NCBI GenBank assembly: GCA_002362145.1 | Contig: DETX01000103.1 | Location: forward strand, 2,955 to 12,346 | Direction of reading: 5' to 3' | DNA from: Clostridiales bacterium UBA3277 | GTDB lineage: Bacteria > Bacillota > Clostridia > Oscillospirales > Oscillospiraceae | Length of the DNA stretch: 9,392 nucleotides | Shown: one piece after another, positions 1-5,288 of the stretch | Layout of the letters: each line of letters begins with the position of its first letter | How positions within the stretch are numbered: the first letter of the stretch is position 1 | The notes under the pieces: model-generated | What the model was told of the DNA's origin: nothing | The model's input: the letters and a program-made list of their open reading frames with translations, nothing else | Database searches by the model: none | Position numbers and translations under genes: made by a program

Positions 1-319
1 TGCCGCCGCCCATGCCGGCGGTAATGAACACCATGTCGGTGCCCTCCAGAGCCTTGGCGATGGCCGCGCGGCTCTCCTCGGCGGACTTTCTGCCGATCTC
101 GGGCTTGGAGCCGGCGCCCATGCCGCCGGTGAGCTTCTCGCCGATCTGGATCTTGTTCTTGCAGACGGACTTATTCAGGTCCTGCTTATCGGTATTGACC
201 ACCACAAAATCCACGCCGCCAACGCCGGCTTCGATCATGCGGTTGATAACATTGTTGCCCGCGCCGCCAACGCCGATCACTTTGATCTTGACAACGCGAT
301 CCTGTAAAGTTTCGGACAT
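1..319 (-). CDS. ftsZ: Cell division GTPase FtsZ, N-terminal part (3' end outside window)
   Basis: FtsZ is the tubulin-like GTPase that polymerises at midcell into the Z ring and recruits the divisome. The 106 visible codons begin [20 protein letters not shown] and continue with the nucleotide-binding signature GGAGNN (residues 18-23), then NTD (42-44). They end in the TAGMGGG stretch (100-106), which is the first half of the tubulin signature loop (GGGTGTG). The window edge therefore cuts through the GTP-binding motif; the gene is truncated by the window and shows no sign of being broken. The ATG at 319 was chosen because an AGGAGGA ribosome binding site lies 8 nt upstream and the protein start matches FtsZ N-termini. 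An in-frame ATG at 388 exists but lies at the predicted transcription start. The gene follows divIB after 178 nt and probably has its own promoter at 396-424. No ftsA precedes it. The family call is very secure. Confidence 0.98.
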   Translation of the reverse strand, partial: MSETLQDRVVKIKVIGVGGAGNNVINRMIEAGVGGVDFVVVNTDKQDLNKSVCKNKIQIGEKLTGGMGAGSKPEIGRKSAEESRAAIAKALEGTDMVFITAGMGGG

Positions 320-327
320 ATTACTCT

Positions 328-334
328 TCCTCCT
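328..334 (-). promoter_or_regulatory. Ribosome binding site of ftsZ
   Basis: The minus strand reads AGGAGGA here, 8 nt before the ATG at 319. It is a near-perfect complement to the 3' end of 16S rRNA. It settles the ftsZ start at 319 over the in-frame ATG 23 codons upstream (386-388), which has no such site. Confidence 0.9.
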
Positions 335-395
335 ATGTATCTGTTCATGGTCGCGGTCCTGCCGCTTCCGACTCTTTTTGGTGCTCATACCCTAC

Positions 396-424
396 ATTCT
401 ATCCTTATTTCCTGAATTGGTCAA
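396..424 (-). promoter_or_regulatory. Predicted sigma-A-type promoter of ftsZ
   Basis: On the minus strand a -35 box TTGACC (419-424) is followed by exactly 17 nt and a -10 box TAGAAT (396-401). Each box matches the sigma-A/sigma-70 consensus at 5 of 6 positions, with optimal spacing. Transcription would start near 388-390, giving a leader of about 70 nt before the ftsZ ATG. The promoter lies in the most AT-rich part of an otherwise GC-rich window, as expected for a real promoter. This is a sequence match only; the start site is inferred. It would let ftsZ be expressed independently of the upstream wall-synthesis genes. Confidence 0.6.
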
Positions 425-427
425 TAG

Positions 428-452
428 AAAATCTCTTGATTCGGCAGATTTT
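428..452. repeat. Inverted repeat just upstream of the ftsZ -35 box
   Basis: AAAATCT (428-434) and AGATTTT (446-452) form a perfect 7 bp inverted repeat around an 11 nt centre. It ends 3 nt from the predicted -35 box of ftsZ (419-424). It could be a protein-binding site or a weak hairpin, but AT-rich inverted repeats of this length also arise by chance. Its place in the gene-free 320-497 stretch, next to the promoter, is the only argument for function. Apart from this repeat, the promoter and the ftsZ ribosome binding site, I see only a tiny GGCC-AAAA-GGCC palindrome directly after the divIB stop. Confidence 0.25.
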
Positions 453-497
453 TTACAAATTTATTACAGTCTCGGCCATCCGGAGGGCCTTTTGGCC

Positions 498-1874
498 TCA
501 CGCGAAGGGCGTGTAGACCACCTTGTCCGGGAAAATGGTGAAGCTGATGTCCAGCACGCCGGACTGGTAATCGCTCATCTGGAGGATTACGTCCCGCATA
601 CAGGCGATTTTATACTCCAGATTGGAGGCATCTCCCAGCTGGACCTGGTAGCGGGTTCCATACCAGAGGATGATGTCATCCAGCCGGGCTACGTCCACGC
701 TGGCGGCATCGCCGACGATATCATTATCTTCCAGGGCCTTCAGAATTCTCAGGGCCACTGTGAGCTTTTCCGCTCCGGTGGTGCCCACGGGAGGAATGGT
801 CGCCTCGGTGGAGGGGTCCGTCGCCGTAGTCGCGGCCGTGGTTTCTGTGGTCGCAGCGGTATCCGGCGCGTCCAGCCGCTCGGCCGCCACGGCAGGTTCA
901 TCCGGCACCGGTTCCAGAAGATTGACGCCTAGAACCTGGGTGTGATTCCCTGCCTGACTGGCGGAGGTGTGCTCCACCACACGACCGTTGGAGTTCATGA
1001 GCCACCAGTTCTCCGTCAGGTCCTTGACGGCGTAGACCACGTCCTCTTCTTCGATGATAATATTGACAGTATCCGGTAATTTTATACCGAAGCTCACCTT
1101 TTTCACATAGGGCAGATTGGCATGGATTCTGGCCGCCGCCCGGGCCCGGCTGAAGGTCAGCAGGCTGTCCCCCTCGGAGATTCCGGACTGCTCCACAATG
1201 GAATAGGCCTCATAGGCGTCGGTGCCGGTGACCTGGATGGTGCCAACCTTAAAGAATACCGAAAGGCCGATGACCAGAGCCAGCACCACGGCGGTAACCG
1301 TGACAAGCTGAACGAGCATCCGGCTGCGGTTAAAGGCCTGGGGCTGGGTATAGATCACCGTGGGAATGGACATGGGGGTCTTTTTATGACTGCGGGAGGC
1401 CCCCCGGAGGATAGCGTCCTCCTTGGCCTGCTTTCTGGCTGTACGGCGCTCCATGGATTTCAGGAACACGTCGCTCATCCGGTCAACCACGGTTTTTTTC
1501 TTCGGTTTGCTGTTGCCGTAGGCCCGCTTCTTGGCGGACAGATCGTCCGGCACCTCCCGGGTTCGGCGTCTCGGCTGGGGGGAGGGCGGCTGGGGACGCT
1601 TCGTCCCCTGGGCCTGCTGGGCGCTCTGCCGGCGGGGCCGCTCCTCCTGAGCCGGCCGGGGAGCGCGCTGCCGGGGTTCCTGGGCACGCTGGCGCTGCTG
1701 GGGCTCCTGGGGACGGCGCTGGGCGGCCTGGGTCTCCTGGGGACATTCCCGGCGGGGGGCCTGGGTCCCCTGCTGACGGGGGGGCTGCCGCTTCTGCGCC
1801 GGGCGCTCCGGCTGTCCGGCGGCCTCCCGGGGACGGCGGGCCGTCTCCTCCCGATTCTTTTGTGTTGTATCCAT
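498..1874 (-). CDS. divIB: Cell division protein DivIB/FtsQ
   Basis: DivIB (FtsQ) is a bitopic membrane protein of the divisome that links with DivIC/FtsL and controls septal wall synthesis. The 458-residue product has four parts. There is a long Pro/Gln/Arg-rich cytoplasmic tail (about residues 8-105) and a basic stretch (about 114-165). One membrane segment follows (about 186-208). The outer part holds a POTRA domain (about 209-283, starting VGTIQVTGTDAY and ending near IIIEEEDVVYAV) and a C-terminal beta domain with WWLMNSNGRVVE (290-301). A Thr/Ala-rich insert at about 336-360 interrupts the outer region. The length exceeds B. subtilis DivIB (about 260 residues), mainly because of the tail and insert. 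The start at 1874 follows a strong AGGAGG site; an in-frame ATG nine codons earlier lacks a comparable one. It follows murG by 116 nt, where B. subtilis has murB. The family assignment rests on topology, POTRA and context, since the sequence itself is weakly conserved. Confidence 0.93.
   Translation of the reverse strand: MDTTQKNREETARRPREAAGQPERPAQKRQPPRQQGTQAPRRECPQETQAAQRRPQEPQQRQRAQEPRQRAPRPAQEERPRRQSAQQAQGTKRPQPPSPQPRRRTREVPDDLSAKKRAYGNSKPKKKTVVDRMSDVFLKSMERRTARKQAKEDAILRGASRSHKKTPMSIPTVIYTQPQAFNRSRMLVQLVTVTAVVLALVIGLSVFFKVGTIQVTGTDAYEAYSIVEQSGISEGDSLLTFSRARAAARIHANLPYVKKVSFGIKLPDTVNIIIEEEDVVYAVKDLTENWWLMNSNGRVVEHTSASQAGNHTQVLGVNLLEPVPDEPAVAAERLDAPDTAATTETTAATTATDPSTEATIPPVGTTGAEKLTVALRILKALEDNDIVGDAASVDVARLDDIILWYGTRYQVQLGDASNLEYKIACMRDVILQMSDYQSGVLDISFTIFPDKVVYTPFA
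1704..1834 (-). repeat. Imperfect 30-nt-periodic repeats inside divIB
   Basis: The plus-strand 11-mer CTCCTGGGGAC occurs at 1704-1714 and again at 1734-1744, exactly 30 nt apart. A one-mismatch copy (CTCCCGGGGAC) lies at 1824-1834, another 90 nt on. In the protein this corresponds to a rough ten-residue period: PQE occurs at 45-47 and 55-57, and AQE at 64-66 and 75-77. The period is a multiple of three, so copies can be gained or lost without a frameshift. This suggests the DivIB tail grew by in-frame duplication; that origin is inferred. Confidence 0.55.
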
Positions 1875-1880
1875 AAGTTT

Positions 1881-1886
1881 CCTCCT
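1881..1886 (-). promoter_or_regulatory. Ribosome binding site of divIB
   Basis: The minus strand reads AGGAGG, 6 nt before the ATG at 1874. It fixes the divIB start there and makes the in-frame ATG at 1901 unlikely, because that ATG would place this site inside the coding region. Confidence 0.9.
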
Positions 1887-1909
1887 GGGGAAAGGTTGCA
1901 TGAAAAGAG

Positions 1910-1924
1910 ATCAGACGCTCTGAT
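1910..1924 (-). other. Small hairpin in the murG-divIB gap
   Basis: The minus strand reads ATCAGA-GCG-TCTGAT, a perfect 6 bp stem with a 3 nt loop, followed by CTCTTTTCA. The stem is AT-rich and the T run is short, so it is at best a weak terminator. It could be an mRNA stability element or attenuator ahead of divIB, or chance. The rest of the 116 nt gap (1875-1990) holds the divIB ribosome binding site and one further weak stem (CCGCT/AGCGG, near 1948-1972). I see no convincing promoter or small gene. Confidence 0.3.
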
Positions 1925-1990
1925 GAAATCGGCAAGCTCCGGCGGCATGGGAACCGCTGCTCAGCCGAAAGCGGTGGATTCCGCGTTTTC

Positions 1991-3106
1991 TCAGATCAGC
2001 TCCTCCACAATGGCGCAGAACCGCTCGGTGGAGTCCAGCCGGAACATGCTGTGGAGCCTCCGGGAGAACTGCTCCCGGCGCTGATTGTCGTCCAGCAGCT
2101 CCCGGATCAGGCTGTAAAGTCGCTGGGGAGTGCAGTCCTTTTCCAGCAGCACCACCGCGCCGCCGCCGGATTCCAGCAGCCGGGCGTTCTTTTCCTGGTG
2201 ATTGTTGGTGACGTTGGGGGACGGAATGAGAATGCAGGGCGTACCGGAGGCGGCAATCTCATTGCAGGTGGCCGAGCCCGCCCGGCCGATGACCAGGTCC
2301 GCGGCGGCCATAACCTCGGGCATATTGTAGATATACTCCCGGATCTCCAGCTCCGGGCAGCTGTCCAGGTCCACCCCGTTGTCCCGGACCCGCTGGGGCA
2401 TCCACTCCCGGCCGAAGCTGCCGGTGGCGTGGATGTGGTGGAAGGGGAAGCCGTCGGCCTGCTCCAGGGCCATCATGTCGGCAATGGTCTCGTTCATGAC
2501 CTTGGCCCCCTGGCTGCCGAAGGCGGAGACCACGATGCTGCCATGAAGATTCAGGGCTTTGCGGGCGTCCTCCTTCGTCTCAAACAAAAACTCCCGGCGG
2601 ACGGGCATGCCCACCACCTCCACCTTTTCCGGGTGGCGGTAGTGCTTGACGCTCTCCTCAAAGGCCACCAGCACCCGGTCCGCCTTCCGGGCGGCCATTT
2701 TCGTTGTGACGCCGGGGACGGCGTTGCTCTCATGGACACAGGTGGGGATTCCCATACTCTGGGCGGCATAGAGGGCCGGGAAGCTGGCATAGCCGCCGGT
2801 GCCGATGACGGCATCGGGCTTCATCTCCCGGAACAGCTCCTTGCAGGCCTTCACTGAGATCAGCACGTCCTTGACCACCTGGATATTTTTCTTGACGGCG
2901 GCAAGATTTTTGCCCCGGCTCAGTCCCGCGCCGGGAAGGCAGCGGACCTCATAGCCCGCCTGGGGCACCAGCTTTTCCTCCATGTGGCCCTTGGCGCCGA
3001 TGAAGAGGATGCCGCACTCCGGGTGGCGCTCCTTCATCATATTGGCCACCGCAATGGCGGGGTTGATATGGCCCGCGGTGCCGCCGCAGGTGAAGATCAG
3101 GTTCAT
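1991..3106 (-). CDS. murG: MurG, lipid II-forming GlcNAc transferase
   Basis: MurG transfers GlcNAc from UDP-GlcNAc to lipid I on the inner face of the membrane, giving lipid II. The 371 residues match the family length and the two-domain GT-B fold. The N-terminal domain shows the glycine loop GGTAGHINPA (8-17), GTGGYASFPA (102-111) and HESNAVPG (125-132). The C-terminal domain shows GMPVRREF (166-173), the second glycine-rich loop AFGSQGAKVMN (195-205) and the UDP-GlcNAc region GRAGSATCNEIAASGTP (274-290, with Glu283). NNHQEKNA (301-308) follows, matching the family's conserved Gln/Asn cluster. The start ATG overlaps the ftsW stop as ATGA (3103-3106), with AGGAGGA inside the ftsW 3' end, so translation of the two is likely coupled. 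The cluster context agrees. Confidence 0.98.
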   Translation of the reverse strand: MNLIFTCGGTAGHINPAIAVANMMKERHPECGILFIGAKGHMEEKLVPQAGYEVRCLPGAGLSRGKNLAAVKKNIQVVKDVLISVKACKELFREMKPDAVIGTGGYASFPALYAAQSMGIPTCVHESNAVPGVTTKMAARKADRVLVAFEESVKHYRHPEKVEVVGMPVRREFLFETKEDARKALNLHGSIVVSAFGSQGAKVMNETIADMMALEQADGFPFHHIHATGSFGREWMPQRVRDNGVDLDSCPELEIREYIYNMPEVMAAADLVIGRAGSATCNEIAASGTPCILIPSPNVTNNHQEKNARLLESGGGAVVLLEKDCTPQRLYSLIRELLDDNQRREQFSRRLHSMFRLDSTERFCAIVEELI

Positions 3107-4266
3107 AGGGGTTCCTCCTGAAGTTTTGTCTGATTTTGATATCGGGATATTCCCAAAACGATGCCCATTTCCCCCAGATTCACCGCCAGGGCCGTGCCCC
3201 CGTAGGAGAAGAAGGGCAGGGCGATGCCGGTGGAGGGAAGCAGGTTCGTGACCACGCAGAAATTTAAAACGGTCTGCACCGCGATGAGGGTGACAAGCCC
3301 CGCGGCCAGGACTGTGGAAAACCGGTCCCGGGCATTTCTCGCAATGCGGTAGCCCCGCCAGATGGCGGCGGCAAACACCGCGGCAATGGCCAGGGCTCCG
3401 AGAAGGCCCAGCTCCTCGCAGCAGACCGCAAAGATATAGTCGTTATACTGAAAAGGCAGATAGAGATACTTTTGTTTGGATTTGCCGTAGCCCAGGCCGA
3501 ACAGGCCTCCGGAACCGATGGCATAGAGGGATTGGAGGATCTGGTAGCCCGTATCCCCCGGGTCCAGCTCCGGGTGGAGCCAGGCGCTGACCCGGTCTCC
3601 GGCATAGCCCATGAAGCTGATATAGACCAGCACAAAAACCACGGCGGCTCCAGCGCCTGCCAGAAGCCATTTGACGTCCGTTCCGGCCACGAACATCATA
3701 ACCACCGCCACCATGCCCATGAGCATGATCGCGGACAGATGCTTTTCCAGGGCCAGGGGGACCAGAATGCCCATCAGCGCCGCCCCGAACCCCGCCACGC
3801 CGTAGCGGAATTTCTTCGCGTCGGGGCCAAAGCCCCGGGTGAGGCGGGCGAAGAGCAGAATCATGGTGAATTTCGCCACCTCGGAGGGCTGAAACTGGAT
3901 GCCCGCAATGGTAATCCACCGCCGGGCGCCGTTTACCTCCTCCCCGATGGCCAGCACGGACAGCAGCAGCAAAATGCTGACGCCGTACAGCGGCCAGGCC
4001 AGCCGATACCACAGCTCCGCCGGAATCCGGCTGAACAGGTACATGGCGGCAAGGCCGATGGCGGCGCAGACCGCCTGCTTTTGCAGGTACTTCGTGGAGA
4101 TGGCATAGCCGGTGTCGTACTCGCTCTGGGCGTAGCTGGCAGAATAGAGCATGGCCAGCCCCAGCGTAAGCAGCAGCAAAATAAGAAACAGAAAGGGATA
4201 GTCAACGTGTTCCGCCGGGAAACTCCGGCGTTCCTCTTTGGCATGGGCGTTACGCTCCACTGCCAT
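3103..4266 (-). CDS. ftsW: FtsW/SpoVE family lipid II glycan polymerase (SEDS)
   Basis: SEDS proteins polymerise lipid II into glycan strands outside the membrane, together with a class B PBP. The 387-residue product has a short charged N-terminus and about ten hydrophobic segments. Family motifs are NGARRWI..GIQFQPSEVAKF (112-133), EKHLSA (174-179), GDTGYQILQSLYAIGSGG (237-254), NDYIFAV (275-281, with the presumed essential Asp276), CCEELGLLG (282-290) and PSTGIALPFFSYGGTAL (344-360). The usual PE at the head of the LPExxxDFIF motif is PF here (Phe272). The start has AAAGGAG 6 nt upstream. It follows mraY after 30 nt, where many genomes carry murD, and overlaps murG by 4 nt. It could serve vegetative division (FtsW), spore cortex synthesis (SpoVE) or both; the sequence does not decide. 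The EKHLS motif resembles SpoVE more than E. coli FtsW. Confidence 0.94.
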   Translation of the reverse strand: MAVERNAHAKEERRSFPAEHVDYPFLFLILLLLTLGLAMLYSASYAQSEYDTGYAISTKYLQKQAVCAAIGLAAMYLFSRIPAELWYRLAWPLYGVSILLLLSVLAIGEEVNGARRWITIAGIQFQPSEVAKFTMILLFARLTRGFGPDAKKFRYGVAGFGAALMGILVPLALEKHLSAIMLMGMVAVVMMFVAGTDVKWLLAGAGAAVVFVLVYISFMGYAGDRVSAWLHPELDPGDTGYQILQSLYAIGSGGLFGLGYGKSKQKYLYLPFQYNDYIFAVCCEELGLLGALAIAAVFAAAIWRGYRIARNARDRFSTVLAAGLVTLIAVQTVLNFCVVTNLLPSTGIALPFFSYGGTALAVNLGEMGIVLGISRYQNQTKLQEEPL

Positions 4267-4296
4267 GGAAAGCTCCTTTCCGTCAGAGGGTCAAGT

Positions 4297-5274
4297 TCAG
4301 CCGATGAGGCCCTGGATGGATACCCAGGCGAGAATGCACATAATCGCGGACACGGAGGAGAACACCAGCACAATCTTCTCTTCCTTCCAGCCACACTTTT
4401 CGAAATGGTGGTGGATGGGGGCCATCTTGAAGAAACGCTTGCCGTGGGTCAATTTAAAATAGCTCACCTGAATGATATCGGACAGGGTCTCGCAGATATA
4501 CACGAAGCCCACCAGCACCAGAATCAGGGGCATCTCCAGGGCGAAAGCCATGGTTGCCACAATGCCGCCCAAAAACAGCGAGCCGGTATCCCCCATAAAG
4601 ACCTTCGCCGGATGCCAGTTGTAGAAGAGGTAGGCGATCAGGCCCCCCACCAAAGCCGCCGGCAGCAGGGCCAGGTCATACCTGCCCAGGGCCACAGAGG
4701 CGGCGGTGAAGAAGATCATCACCGGCAGGGTCACGGAGCTGCTCAGGCCGTCGATGCCGTCGGTCAGGTTCACCGAGTTGACGCAGCCCACCATGACGAA
4801 CATGGCAAAGAAAATATACACAATGGGGTTCATGTCGAAGCGGACGTTCAAAAAGGGGATGTACAGGTGGGTGTTCATCTTGCCGGTTTTGTACATGGCG
4901 TAGAGGAACACCGCCGAGACGGCCATTTGCAGCAGCGCCTTCTGGATGGAGGTCAGGCCCAGGTTCCGCTTATGCCGGACCTTGGTAAAGTCATCCAAAA
5001 AGCCGATGAAGCCAAAGCACAGTCCCAGGGCCAGGACATAGAACGCAGTGTAGTCCGTCATGCCGGGAATGTTGATCAGCAGGCACACCAGGGCCGCCGC
5101 GATGAACATGAGTCCGCCCATCATGGGGGTGCCCGCCTTATAGTTGTGCCAGGTGGGGCCCACCTCCCGGATGGACTGGCCCGCCTTCAGCGCCCGCAGA
5201 ACGGGCAGCAGAAAGTAGCCGAAAATGGCAGACAGGGCGCAGCCAATGGCACCGGTGATCCAGATTTTCATCAT
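4297..5274 (-). CDS. mraY: MraY, phospho-MurNAc-pentapeptide transferase
   Basis: MraY is a polytopic membrane enzyme that moves phospho-MurNAc-pentapeptide from UDP to undecaprenyl phosphate, forming lipid I. The 325 residues match Gram-positive MraY length. Signatures are KAGTPMMGG (46-54), GFLDDFTKVRHKRNLGL (91-107, with the Asp94-Asp95 pair), NSVNLTDGIDGL (166-177), NWHPAKVFMGDTGSLFLGG (219-237, with Asp229 equivalent to the catalytic Asp of the family) and APIHHHFE (285-292). All expected catalytic residues are present. Two ATG codons stand in tandem at 5274 and 5271. GGGAGGAG lies 6 nt before the first and 9 nt before the second, so either may be used. The gene starts 14 nt after murF. 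It is followed by ftsW, with no murD in the 30 nt between. Confidence 0.98.
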   Translation of the reverse strand: MMKIWITGAIGCALSAIFGYFLLPVLRALKAGQSIREVGPTWHNYKAGTPMMGGLMFIAAALVCLLINIPGMTDYTAFYVLALGLCFGFIGFLDDFTKVRHKRNLGLTSIQKALLQMAVSAVFLYAMYKTGKMNTHLYIPFLNVRFDMNPIVYIFFAMFVMVGCVNSVNLTDGIDGLSSSVTLPVMIFFTAASVALGRYDLALLPAALVGGLIAYLFYNWHPAKVFMGDTGSLFLGGIVATMAFALEMPLILVLVGFVYICETLSDIIQVSYFKLTHGKRFFKMAPIHHHFEKCGWKEEKIVLVFSSVSAIMCILAWVSIQGLIG

Positions 5275-5288
5275 AGGTGTCTCCTCCC

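Noticed and set aside
391..424. Possible sigma-H promoter before ftsZ (AGGAAAT followed by ATAGAAT)
   Set aside because: Both half-sites resemble sigma-H boxes, but only 4 nt separate them where about 11-14 nt are needed.
486..497. GGCC-AAAA-GGCC palindrome right after the divIB stop as a terminator
   Set aside because: The stem is only 4 bp and no T run follows on the minus strand.
12..932. 306-codon plus-strand frame crossing ftsZ, the intergenic gap and divIB
   Set aside because: It runs antisense across two genes and a promoter region, with low-complexity Arg/Gly composition at its end.
1872..1901. Alternative divIB start at ATG 1901, nine codons upstream
   Set aside because: The strong AGGAGG at 1881-1886 would fall inside the gene; the ATG at 1874 is ideally spaced from it.
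1122..2084. 320-codon plus-strand frame with a Gly/Leu-rich repetitive centre, opposite divIB
   Set aside because: The Gly/Leu pattern is the reverse reading of the Pro/Gln/Arg repeat codons of divIB. Two further minus-strand frames here (1475-1948, 1483-1935) are out-of-frame readings of the same repeats.
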